DNA of 64,000 bases, from assembly GCF_036898465.1 (NCBI RefSeq), contig NZ_JARUMJ010000001.1, forward strand, positions 5,828,001 through 5,892,000, in the 5' to 3' direction. Positions 33,132 to 40,582 of this stretch are shown here, piece by piece. The position numbers and the translations under genes were made by a program. Numbering within the stretch: position 1 is the stretch's first letter; every line of letters starts with the position of its first letter. The notes beneath the pieces were generated by a model that was not told where the DNA came from, ran no database searches, and saw nothing but the letters and a program-made list of their open reading frames with translations. This stretch comes from Streptomyces sp. B21-105 (lineage in GTDB: Bacteria > Actinomycetota > Actinomycetes > Streptomycetales > Streptomycetaceae).

Positions 33132-33643
33132 GACGCCGCCGCCTCTTTCGCCGGGCGCACCGCGGGGGCCCGATGGCCCGGCGGACGCAGCAGTGTCGCC
33201 GCCGCCCGTTCGCAGACCGCGCGGACCCGGTCGTCGGGCAGGCCCAGCAGCGCCCCCACCTGTTCCTCGGCGACGCCCTCGTACAGCCTCAGGACGAGGA
33301 CGAGGCGCTGTCGGGGGGTGAGGCGGGCCAGCGCGCCGCCGGCCGTACGCGGGCGGGCACGGCCGAAGGGCAGCGTGCGGTACCGGTGCCAGGCGCCGTG
33401 CGCGAAGCGGGCCGCGAGGTCCTCACGGGCGTGGTCGTAGGGGTCGTCACCGCGCAGCCGGTCCCAGCACGCGTATGTGTGCGCGAGGGCCAGCGTCAGC
33501 AGACGACGCGCGCGCGGGTTGTCGTCCGGGGCCTCCGCGGTGAGCAGCGTGGCGGTGTGCAGCAGCCGCCCACCGGCGCCGGCGACGAACGCCTCGAAGT
33601 CCCGGTTCCTGCGGTGTTCCTGGGTTCCACGCCTCTCGCGCAC
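33128..33643 (-). CDS. ECF sigma-factor-like protein (SigE-subfamily style)
   Basis: A 171-residue protein. The C-terminal third has a clear sigma region 4 helix-turn-helix: LARLTPRQRLVLVLRLYEGVAEEQVGALLGLPDDRVRAVCERAAATL. The N-terminal part (FEAFVAGAGGRLLHTATLLT, HTYACWDRLRGDDPYDHAREDLAARF) matches the pattern of region 2 in the actinobacterial SigE-family (SACE-type) sigma-like proteins, though weakly. The GTG start at 33643 is chosen because CGGGAGG lies 6 bases upstream; upstream codons lack this. It overlaps the small membrane protein gene, forming a two-gene unit. Whether it binds RNA polymerase core is not clear from sequence. Confidence 0.75.
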   Translation of the reverse strand: MRERRGTQEHRRNRDFEAFVAGAGGRLLHTATLLTAEAPDDNPRARRLLTLALAHTYACWDRLRGDDPYDHAREDLAARFAHGAWHRYRTLPFGRARPRTAGGALARLTPRQRLVLVLRLYEGVAEEQVGALLGLPDDRVRAVCERAAATLLRPPGHRAPAVRPAKEAAAS

Positions 33644-33795
33644 ACCGAGCCTCCCGCCTGACGGCGTCCCCTGGACGGCCATCTGCCCCGGTCTCATCTG
33701 AGGCCAGGCGCAGGCTGCCGGTCAAGAGCCGCGCACGCTCGCCGGAAAGTCGTCCACGCGCGCGTGTCCGGGGGGTCAGCGCGCGCGCTCGGGCG

Positions 33796-34323
33796 TCAGG
33801 AGGCGGCCGGCGACTGTTCCGCGCCCGGGAGGCCCGCGGAGGCCATCCGGGAGGACAGCGCGGTGTTGAAGCGCGTGAGGAGCGTGCAGAACGCCTCGCG
33901 CTCCTCCGGCGCCCAGTCATCCGTCAGTTCGGCCATCAACTGCCGTCGCGAGGACCGTACTTCCTCGAGGCGCGCCGCCCCGCGCGGGGACAGCTGGAGC
34001 ACCACGGCCCGTCCGTCCTCCGGGTGCGAGGTCCGCTTGACCAGGCCGGTGTCGACGAGCGGCGCCACCTGCCGGGTGACCGTCGAGGAGTCGATGCCCA
34101 TGCTCGCGGCGAGCGCCTTGACGCCCATCGGACCTTCGTTGTCGAGGCGGTTGAGCAGCAGGTACGCGGCGCGGTCCATGGAGTTGCGCACCTGTCCGAC
34201 CCCGCCGAGCCGGGTCTGTTCGGCCCGGCGGGCGAACACCGCGACCTCGTGCTGCAGCGTGTCGAGGAGACCGGTGTCAGCGACGGTCGTCATGTCCATC
34301 GACATTTCAGGTGTTGTGGGCAT
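33796..34323 (-). CDS. MarR-family transcriptional regulator
   Basis: A 175-residue winged-helix dimer. The DNA-binding block is MGVKALAASMGIDSSTVTRQVAPLVDTGLVKRTSHPEDGRAVVLQLSPRG with its wing SHPEDGRAVVL; flanking helices form the dimer interface. MarR proteins usually repress genes next to them and respond to aromatic or oxidative signals. It is divergent from the threonine dehydratase gene, with 145 bases between the starts; regulation of that gene or of itself is possible. ATG 34323 is used, preceded by GAAGTGAGCC; later Met codons at residues 8 and 11 are alternatives. Confidence 0.9.
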   Translation of the reverse strand: MPTTPEMSMDMTTVADTGLLDTLQHEVAVFARRAEQTRLGGVGQVRNSMDRAAYLLLNRLDNEGPMGVKALAASMGIDSSTVTRQVAPLVDTGLVKRTSHPEDGRAVVLQLSPRGAARLEEVRSSRRQLMAELTDDWAPEEREAFCTLLTRFNTALSSRMASAGLPGAEQSPAAS

Positions 34324-34468
34324 GGCCGGGGGCTCACTTCATGAAGGGGCTGCTGGAATGGGGGACAGAGTACGCGGCTGGAAGGCGGGTCGTACCGGCG
34401 CTGCGGAAACCGGTCTCGGAGGTTGGTCACAGCGGTCGTTCCCGCCTGTGAACTGCGATGCTGGTGTC

Positions 34469-35698
34469 ATGAGCTACAGCCCGGCTGACTCCTTGCGCGC
34501 CGTCACCCTCGACGATGTGCGCGGCGCCCAGAAGATGCTGTCGGGCGTGGCCCGGGCGACCGCGATGGAGGGCAGCAGGCACCTGTCCCAACTGGTCGGG
34601 GCACCAGTGCACCTCAAGTGCGAGAACCTCCAGCGGACGGGTTCGTTCAAGCTGCGCGGCGCCTACGTCAGGATCGCCGGGCTGCTGCCGGAGGAGCGGG
34701 CCGCCGGAGTCGTCGCGGCGAGCGCGGGCAACCACGCGCAGGGTGTGGCGCTGGCGTCGACGCTGCTGGGCGTGCGCTCCACGGTGTTCATGCCCCAGGG
34801 CGCGCCGCTGCCGAAGATCAGTGCGACCCGGGAGTACGGCGCTCAGGTGCGGCTGCACGGTCAGGTGGTCGACGAGACGCTGGCGGCGGCGCAGGAGTAC
34901 GCGGCCGCGACGGGCGCGGTGTTCATCCACCCCTTCGACCACCCCGACGTCATCGCGGGGCAGGGCACGGTCGGTCTGGAGATCCTGGAGCAGTGCCCGG
35001 AGGTGCGCACGATCGTCGTGGGGATCGGCGGCGGGGGTCTGGCGGCGGGCATCGCGGTCGCGGTGAAGGCGCTGCGGCCGGACGTGCGGATCGTCGGCGT
35101 GCAGGCGGCGGGCGCGGCGGCGTATCCGGTCTCGCTGGCGGCCGGGCGGCCGGTGTCGATCGACAACCCCACGACGATGGCCGACGGCATCAGGGTCGGC
35201 CGGCCCGGTGACGTGCCGTTCGGCATCGTCGGCGACCTGGTGGACGAGGTGCGCACGGTGTCGGAGGGCGAGCTGTCCACCGCGCTGCTGCTGTGTCTGG
35301 AGCGGGCCAAGCTGGTCGTCGAGCCGGCCGGGGCGAGTCCGGTGGCCGCGCTGCTGAGCGAGCCGGGCGCCTTCGAGGGGCCGGTGGTCGCGGTGCTGTC
35401 CGGCGGCAACGTCGATCCCGTGCTGATGGAGCGGGTGCTGCGGCACGGCATGGCGGCGCAGGGCCGCTACCTGGCCGTTCGGCTGCGGCTGACGGACCGG
35501 CCGGGCGCCCTCGCCACCATGCTCGGGGCGTTGTCAGTGGTCGACGCTAATGTGCTGGACGTGGGCCATGTGCGGACCGACCCCCGGCTCGGGCTGACCG
35601 AGGCGGAGGTCGAGCTGCACCTGGAGACGAAGGGGCCGACGCACTGCGCCGAGGTCGTCCGAGCCCTGCGCGAGGCCGGTTACACCATCCTCGGCTGA
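34469..35698 (+). CDS. ilvA: Threonine ammonia-lyase (biosynthetic/catabolic threonine dehydratase)
   Basis: A 409-residue fold-type II PLP enzyme turning threonine into 2-oxobutyrate and ammonia, the entry into isoleucine and a source of propionyl-CoA precursors. The PLP Lys lies in RTGSFKLRGAYVR at about residue 60; the glycine-rich phosphate cup is GIGGGGLAAGIAVAVK near 190. The C-terminal 80 residues form a single ACT regulatory domain (LAVRLRLTDRPGALATMLGALS). One ACT domain and this length are typical of the short form seen in actinomycetes and catabolic enzymes. The ATG start is followed directly by conserved sequence; GATGCT 7-12 bases upstream hints at a leaderless message. Confidence 0.93.
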   Translation: MSYSPADSLRAVTLDDVRGAQKMLSGVARATAMEGSRHLSQLVGAPVHLKCENLQRTGSFKLRGAYVRIAGLLPEERAAGVVAASAGNHAQGVALASTLLGVRSTVFMPQGAPLPKISATREYGAQVRLHGQVVDETLAAAQEYAAATGAVFIHPFDHPDVIAGQGTVGLEILEQCPEVRTIVVGIGGGGLAAGIAVAVKALRPDVRIVGVQAAGAAAYPVSLAAGRPVSIDNPTTMADGIRVGRPGDVPFGIVGDLVDEVRTVSEGELSTALLLCLERAKLVVEPAGASPVAALLSEPGAFEGPVVAVLSGGNVDPVLMERVLRHGMAAQGRYLAVRLRLTDRPGALATMLGALSVVDANVLDVGHVRTDPRLGLTEAEVELHLETKGPTHCAEVVRALREAGYTILG

Positions 35699-36050
35699 GG
35701 CCGACGGAAGGATCACCCGGCGGCGGGGCACGGGGCGGCGGGAGCCATCGGCACCGTCGGCGGTGGCCTCCCGGTCATCGCCGTCCTGGTCGCGGCCGTG
35801 TCCGACGCCGCTGTCCGGTCGCCGTCACGGTCGTCCGAGGGCGGTCGCGACGGGTGTCGGTGCAGGTCAGGAGGGTCTTCGTCACCCATACGTAAAAGCC
35901 CTTTGTGAGACGCGATACATCGCGTTATGGTGTGTGTCACGCCAGCCGTTCCTGTTCCTCATGACGTTCCCCATGGCAGGACGAAAAGCGACAATTCCGG
36001 GATTGCTCAGGAATCCCGTACGAAACATCCCCAACGACGTGGAGACTCAT
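35699..36050. other. Intergenic region ahead of the DrrAB-type exporter
   Basis: About 350 bases without a convincing gene. A perfect dyad at 35910-35925 lies 126 bases before the exporter start. The right part (35930-36040) is comparatively AT-rich for this genome and may be a long untranslated leader. A 75-codon minus-strand frame exists but is Pro/Ala low complexity without support. Confidence 0.5.
35910..35925. promoter_or_regulatory. Operator-like dyad upstream of the DrrAB-type exporter
   Basis: ACGCGAT-AC-ATCGCGT is a perfect 7-2-7 inverted repeat. Its layout fits the sites bound by PadR or TetR regulators of drug-exporter operons. No such regulator gene is adjacent, so the controller would act from elsewhere. 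Confidence 0.5.
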
Positions 36051-37043
36051 ATGCCAGGCGCCATCTACGCCGAAGGCCTGGTGAAGACCTTCGGCGACGT
36101 AAAGGCTCTGGACGGCGTCGACCTCGACGTCCCGGAGGGCACGGTCCTCGGCCTGCTCGGGCCGAACGGCGCGGGCAAGACCACCACGGTCCGCTGTCTG
36201 ACCACCCTTCTGCGACCCGACAGCGGCCGAGCGGTGGTCGCCGGCCTCGACGTGCTCAGGCATCCCAACGAGGTGCGCCGCTCGATCGGCCTGTCCGGCC
36301 AGTTCGCCGCGGTCGACGAGTACCTCACCGGCCGCGAGAACCTGCAGATGGTCGGGCAGCTCTACCAGATGAAGGCCGGCGCGGCGAAGGCCCGGGCCGC
36401 CGAGCTCCTCGAGCAGTTCGACCTGGCGGACGCCGCCGACCGCACCGCCAAGACTTACTCCGGAGGCATGCGCCGCCGCCTCGACCTGGCCGCGGCACTG
36501 GTGGTCTCCCCGCCCGTGATGTTCATGGACGAGCCGACGACCGGCCTCGACCCCCGCAACCGCCAGTTGCTGTGGGAGGTCATCAAGCGACTCGTCTCCG
36601 GCGGCACGACGCTGCTGCTGACCACCCAGTACCTCGAAGAGGCCGACCACCTCGCGCACGACATCGCGGTCGTCGACCACGGCCGCGTCATCGCCCGCGG
36701 CACCTCCGACGAGCTGAAGGCCCGCACCGGCGGGGAGCGCGTGGAGGTCGTCGTGCACGACCGCGGGCACATCGCCACGGCGCAGGAGGTGCTGACCCGC
36801 TTCGGCAAGGGCGACACCACCGTCGAGCAGCACACCCGCAAACTCACCGTGCCCGTGGCCGGCGGCGCCAAGCTCCTCGCCGAGGTCATCCGCGAACTCG
36901 ACGCCCGCGGCATCGAGATCGACGACATCGGCCTGCGCCGCCCCACCCTCGACGACGTCTTCCTGTCCCTGACCGGGCACGTGGCCGAGGAGAAGGCCGA
37001 AACCAACGACGACAACGGACAGAGTAAGGAGCCGCTGAAGTGA
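36051..37043 (+). CDS. DrrA-type ABC transporter ATPase
   Basis: A 330-residue ATPase of the daunorubicin-resistance group, driving export of a drug, lipid or glycolipid. Walker A GPNGAGKTTTV near residue 42, signature TYSGGMRRRLDLA, Walker B VMFMDEPTTGLD and H-loop LTTQYLEEADHL are intact. The C-terminal extension of about 90 residues (VVVHDRGHIATAQEVLTRF to LRRPTLDDVFLSLTGH) is the DrrA hallmark. GGAG lies 6 bases before the ATG. Its stop overlaps the permease start by 4 bases. A dyad upstream suggests specific regulation. The exported compound cannot be read from sequence; no biosynthetic cluster is nearby, so self-resistance is not implied. Confidence 0.93.
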   Translation: MPGAIYAEGLVKTFGDVKALDGVDLDVPEGTVLGLLGPNGAGKTTTVRCLTTLLRPDSGRAVVAGLDVLRHPNEVRRSIGLSGQFAAVDEYLTGRENLQMVGQLYQMKAGAAKARAAELLEQFDLADAADRTAKTYSGGMRRRLDLAAALVVSPPVMFMDEPTTGLDPRNRQLLWEVIKRLVSGGTTLLLTTQYLEEADHLAHDIAVVDHGRVIARGTSDELKARTGGERVEVVVHDRGHIATAQEVLTRFGKGDTTVEQHTRKLTVPVAGGAKLLAEVIRELDARGIEIDDIGLRRPTLDDVFLSLTGHVAEEKAETNDDNGQSKEPLK

Positions 37044-37846
37044 GCGCCGTGAACGACTCCCTGGTCATCGCCCGCAGGAACCTGATCCGCATGAGTCGGA
37101 TCCCCGAGATGATCATTTTTGGACTGGTCCAGCCGATCATGTTCGTGGTCCTGTTCACGTACGTCTTCGGCGGCTCCATGAACATCGGCGGCTCCACCGA
37201 CCCGGACGTCTACAAGAACTTCCTGATGGCCGGCATCTTCGCGCAGACCGTCACCTTCGCGACCGCCGGAGCCGGCGCGGGCATCGCCGACGACATGCAC
37301 AAGGGCCTGATCGACCGCTTCCGCTCCCTGCCCATGGCCCGCGGCGCGGTCCTCACCGGCCGCACCATCGCCGACCTCGTACAGACCGGTCTGACCCTTT
37401 TCGTCCTGGCCGTCGTCGCGCTCCTCGTGGGCTGGCGCCCCGGCTTCGCGGAACCCACCAACTTCGGCAAAATCATGGCCGGCTTCGGCCTGCTGCTGCT
37501 CCTCGGTTACGCCTTCACCTGGATCGGCGCCTTGATCGGCCTGTCGGTCCGCACTCCCGAGGCGGCCACCTCCGGCGGGCTGATCTGGCTCTTCCCGGTG
37601 ACCTTCATCTCCAACGCGTTCGTGGACTCCTCGCAGATGGCGTCCTGGCTGCAGCCGATCGCCGAGTGGAACCCGTTCAGCGCGACCGTCCAGGCGTGCC
37701 GCACGCTCTTCGGCGACCCGGGCGTCTCGACGTCCGGCGCATGGCCGATGGCCCATCCCGTCTGGGCCTCGATCATCTACTCGGTCCTGATCATCCTGCT
37801 GTTCAGAACGCTGGCCGTCCGCAAGTACCGCTCGGCCACCGCGTGA
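37040..37846 (+). CDS. DrrB-type ABC-2 permease
   Basis: A 268-residue membrane subunit with about six helices, including IIFGLVQPIMFVVLFTYVFGG, TVTFATAGAGAGIADDM, LTLFVLAVVALLVGW, FGLLLLLGYAFTWIGALIGLS, WLFPVTFISNAFV and WASIIYSVLIILLFRTLAV. The cytoplasmic loop after helix 2, KGLIDRFRSLPMARGAVLTGRTIADL, is the ABC-2 (DrrB) EAA-like contact with the ATPase. It begins with GTG in GTGA shared with the ATPase stop. A hairpin shared with the convergent greA follows. Together with the ATPase it forms a complete exporter. Confidence 0.92.
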   Translation: MSAVNDSLVIARRNLIRMSRIPEMIIFGLVQPIMFVVLFTYVFGGSMNIGGSTDPDVYKNFLMAGIFAQTVTFATAGAGAGIADDMHKGLIDRFRSLPMARGAVLTGRTIADLVQTGLTLFVLAVVALLVGWRPGFAEPTNFGKIMAGFGLLLLLGYAFTWIGALIGLSVRTPEAATSGGLIWLFPVTFISNAFVDSSQMASWLQPIAEWNPFSATVQACRTLFGDPGVSTSGAWPMAHPVWASIIYSVLIILLFRTLAVRKYRSATA

Positions 37847-37883
37847 CGGCCCGCCACGGCAGGCCGATGCGGGTATGACGAAA

Positions 37884-37909
37884 CCCCCGGCGGCACGGGG
37901 CGCCGGGGG
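37884..37909. terminator. Bidirectional terminator between exporter and greA
   Basis: CCCCCGGCG (37884-37892) and CGCCGGGGG (37901-37909) form a perfect stem between convergent stops, with AAA on the left flank and CTCGTCC on the right. Confidence 0.65.
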
Positions 37910-37950
37910 CTCGTCCAAAAGATCCGGGACGTAAGCGGTCCGCGGAGAGC

Positions 37951-38451
37951 TCAGCCGCTGTAGGCCACGGCCTTGAGGATGCGCACGGAGGCCTTCTTGC
38001 CGTTGGGCAGCTCGTACTGGGCGTCCTCGCCCACCTTGTGGCCGAGCACGCCGGTGCCCAGCGGGGACTGCGGCGAGTAGGTCTCGATGTCGGAGCTCGC
38101 GTACTCGCGCGAGGCGAGCAGGAAGGTCATGGTGTCGTCCTCGTCGCCGTCGAAGGCGATGGTCACGACCATGCCGGGCGCCACCGCGCCGTCGGTGGAG
38201 GCGGGGGCCTCACCCACCTTGGCGTTCTCCAGGAGCTGGGTCAGCTGGCGCACACGGAGCTCCTGCTTGCCCTGCTCCTCCTTGGCCGCGTGGTACCCAC
38301 CGTTCTCGCGCAGGTCCCCCTCCTCGCGCGCGGCGGCGATCTTGGCGGCGATCTCCGTGCGCGCAGGACCAGTAAGGTACTCAAGCTCGACCTTGAGCTT
38401 GTTGTACGCCTCCTGGGTCAGCCAGGTGACGGACTCGCTGGTCTGGGTCAC
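37951..38451 (-). CDS. greA: Transcription elongation factor GreA
   Basis: A 166-residue factor that enters the RNA polymerase secondary channel and stimulates cleavage of backtracked RNA. The N-terminal coiled coil carries the tip acidic residues in AAAREEGDLRENGGYHAAKEEQ (the DxxE-type tip), and the C-terminal FKBP-like domain ends in ASVRILKAVAYSG. The GTG start (protein VTQTSESVTWLTQEAYNKL) is chosen because CGAGGAGCACCT lies directly upstream on the minus strand. Housekeeping gene, apparently monocistronic and convergent with the exporter. Confidence 0.95.
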   Translation of the reverse strand: MTQTSESVTWLTQEAYNKLKVELEYLTGPARTEIAAKIAAAREEGDLRENGGYHAAKEEQGKQELRVRQLTQLLENAKVGEAPASTDGAVAPGMVVTIAFDGDEDDTMTFLLASREYASSDIETYSPQSPLGTGVLGHKVGEDAQYELPNGKKASVRILKAVAYSG

Positions 38452-38641
38452 AGGTGCTCCTCGTCGGTACTGGGAATACAAAGCATCGCCCACCCAGAAG
38501 CATGTTCCTCAGGTGATGGGCGAAACCACGAGCCTAACAATTCAGTGGCCGAAGGGGGAGGACATAAGCCACCAGAATTGCGTCGACGCAGGTCACCGAA
38601 CGTGTATTACTGTGGGCGCCACCCGCGTGGGAGCTCCCGCG

Positions 38642-39043
38642 TCAGTCGGCGTGACAGCCGAGCAGCTCCGCCGTCGTGCCCGTCGCGGTCGTCCGCAGGG
38701 TGACCACCTTGTCGATGCGGGTGTCCGAACCGGAGAACCGGAAGTCCGCCCGGCCCACCTCGGCGCCGTCGGCGGCCTGCGAGCGCACCGTGCAGTAGCC
38801 GCTTGTGCCCGAGTCCTTGCGGACCTCGAGATGCACCTGGACCGCCGCGTCCGAGGTCGCGTCGAAGGCGATCACCTCGGCACTGATCTTGGTCTTCGCG
38901 ACGTAGTGGTAGGCGAAATAGCCCACCAGCGCCAGCAGCAGGGCACCCAGCACGGCACCGGTGATCTTGAGCCTGTGGTCGGCGCGCTCGTCCGAGGAAC
39001 GGCCGTACCGGCCCTGCGGAAGTCGCGTGCCGGCAGTACTCAT
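38642..39043 (-). CDS. DUF4307 membrane protein
   Basis: A 133-residue single-pass protein. A basic, hydrophilic N-terminus (RLPQGRYGRSSDERADHRLK) leads to one helix, ITGAVLGALLLALVGYFAYHYVA, and an extracytoplasmic beta-rich domain of about 85 residues with two Cys (GYCTVRSQ and LGCHAD) that probably form a disulphide. This is the DUF4307 family of actinobacteria, commonly located next to mca as here. Function unknown. Divergent from mca, with about 100 bases of shared promoter region. Confidence 0.85.
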   Translation of the reverse strand: MSTAGTRLPQGRYGRSSDERADHRLKITGAVLGALLLALVGYFAYHYVAKTKISAEVIAFDATSDAAVQVHLEVRKDSGTSGYCTVRSQAADGAEVGRADFRFSGSDTRIDKVVTLRTTATGTTAELLGCHAD

Positions 39044-39147
39044 GATCGTCCTCTCGGCGCGGAATTATTCGCCCCCCGATTCGGTCACTATAGAAGCCTG
39101 CGATCGCGCCGGTGCACACCGGGCGCCGACTTACCGAGGATTGAGTC

Positions 39148-40029
39148 TTGACTGACCAGCTGCGACTGATGGCCGTGCACGCCCACCCCGACGACGAGTC
39201 GAGCAAGGGCGCGGCCACCATGGCGAAGTACGTGTCCGAGGGGGTGGACGTGCTGGTCGTGACCTGCACGGGCGGGGAGCGCGGCTCCATCCTCAACCCC
39301 AAGCTGCAGGGTGACAGGTACATCGAGGAGCACATCCACGAGGTGCGCAAGAAGGAGATGGACGAGGCCCGCGAGATCCTCGGCGTCCGACAGGAGTGGC
39401 TCGGCTTCGTCGACTCCGGCCTCCCCGAGGGCGACCCGCTGCCGCCGCTCCCCGAGGGCTGCTTCGCCCTGGAGGACGTCGACAAGGCGGCCGGCGAGCT
39501 GGTGAAGCAGATCCGCGCCTTCCGTCCCCAGGTGATCACCACCTACGACGAGAACGGCGGCTACCCGCACCCCGACCACATCATGACCCACAAGATCTCC
39601 ATGGTGGCGTTCGAGGGCGCGGACGACACCGAGAAGTACCCCGAGAGCGAGTTCGGCCCCGCCTACCGGCCGCTGAAGCTCTACTACAACCAGGGCTTCA
39701 ACCGCCCCCGCACCATGGCGCTGCACCAGGCGATGCTCGACCACGGCCTGGAGTCCCCCTACGGGGAGTGGCTCAAGCGCTGGGAGGAGTTCGGGCAGCG
39801 CGAGCGCACGCTCACCACGCACATCCCGTGCGCCGACTACTTCGAGATCCGCGACAAGGCGCTGATCGCCCACGCCACCCAGATCGACCCGGACGGCGGC
39901 TGGTTCCGCGTCCCGATGGAGATCCAGCGGAAGGTGTGGCCCACGGAGGAGTACGAGCTCGCGAAGTCGCGCGTCGACACCGCCATCCCCGAGGACGACC
40001 TCTTCGCGGGCATCCGCGACAATGCCTGA
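39148..40029 (+). CDS. mca: Mycothiol S-conjugate amidase
   Basis: A 293-residue zinc amidase that cleaves mycothiol adducts to a mercapturic acid, for export, and GlcN-Ins. Zinc-binding residues are in VHAHPDDESS (His-Asp) at residues 10-19 and in YPHPDHIMTH near 140. The family lengths and VVTCTGGERGSILNP block match Mca rather than the MshB deacetylase. The start is a rare TTG, supported by GAGGA at the right distance and by the conserved N-terminus beginning immediately. A small membrane protein gene overlaps its 3' end. Mycothiol is the actinobacterial thiol, so this detoxifies electrophiles and self-made antibiotics. Confidence 0.95.
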   Translation: MTDQLRLMAVHAHPDDESSKGAATMAKYVSEGVDVLVVTCTGGERGSILNPKLQGDRYIEEHIHEVRKKEMDEAREILGVRQEWLGFVDSGLPEGDPLPPLPEGCFALEDVDKAAGELVKQIRAFRPQVITTYDENGGYPHPDHIMTHKISMVAFEGADDTEKYPESEFGPAYRPLKLYYNQGFNRPRTMALHQAMLDHGLESPYGEWLKRWEEFGQRERTLTTHIPCADYFEIRDKALIAHATQIDPDGGWFRVPMEIQRKVWPTEEYELAKSRVDTAIPEDDLFAGIRDNA

Positions 40030-40309
40030 TATGAGCGCAAGCGTGAGCCTGGCAATGACGCACCTCGTCCCCCTCGCCAAGGAGGTCGACGAGAACAAGG
40101 TCACCCCCGGCATCCTCGGCTTCATCGTCTTCGCGGCGATGGCGGTGGCGGTGTGGGGCCTGATGAGGTCCATGAGCAAGCACATGGGCAAGGTCGACTT
40201 CAAGGAGACGGCGGCCGGCGCGGACCAGGCGTCCGGCGGCACCCCGACGGACGCCCCGCGGGACACGCCGACGACCACGACGACGGGGAAGTCCACCTCG
40301 GCGACGTGA
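40022..40309 (+). CDS. Small single-pass membrane protein downstream of mca
   Basis: A 95-residue protein with one helix, ILGFIVFAAMAVAVWGLMRSM, then a basic SKHMGKVDFKE and a Thr/Ala/Pro-rich tail. The ATG at 40022 overlaps the mca stop by 8 bases; ATG 40031, just after the mca stop, is an alternative. Tight linkage makes co-expression with mca near certain. Function unknown; it may hold a partner at the membrane. Confidence 0.78.
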   Translation: MPDMSASVSLAMTHLVPLAKEVDENKVTPGILGFIVFAAMAVAVWGLMRSMSKHMGKVDFKETAAGADQASGGTPTDAPRDTPTTTTTGKSTSAT

Positions 40310-40582
40310 GGTCGCGCCCGGGCGGGTGCGGGCGGGCAGGCCGGGCGGGGCCGGGCCGGAGGGCCCGTATCCGAAGGACGCGTGCGCACGTGAGTGTGCA
40401 CCACGGCTGTGCCGCGTGCGGGGGCACGGGCGGCCGCGCCGCCCGGCCGGCGCTCGTGCCGCACCGCCCGGCCGCACCGCCCGGCCGAGGCCGGTGCAGC
40501 GCCGCCCACCCGCGCCGCCTGGCCGACGCTCGTGCCGCACCGCCCATTCGCACCCGGCCGGTGCTCGTGACGCGGCGGGTCG
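40310..40582. repeat. GC-rich spacer with direct repeats
   Basis: GCTCGTGCCGCACCGCCC occurs at 40452-40469 and again at 40528-40545, with partial copies around them (GGTGCTCGTGACG). It separates the convergent 3' ends of the mca-linked gene and the STAND ATPase gene. No gene is apparent. Confidence 0.55.

Noticed and set aside
35713..35940. 75-codon minus-strand frame before the exporter
   Set aside because: Low-complexity Pro/Ala/Asp product, no ribosome-binding site, overlaps the promoter region and the dyad.
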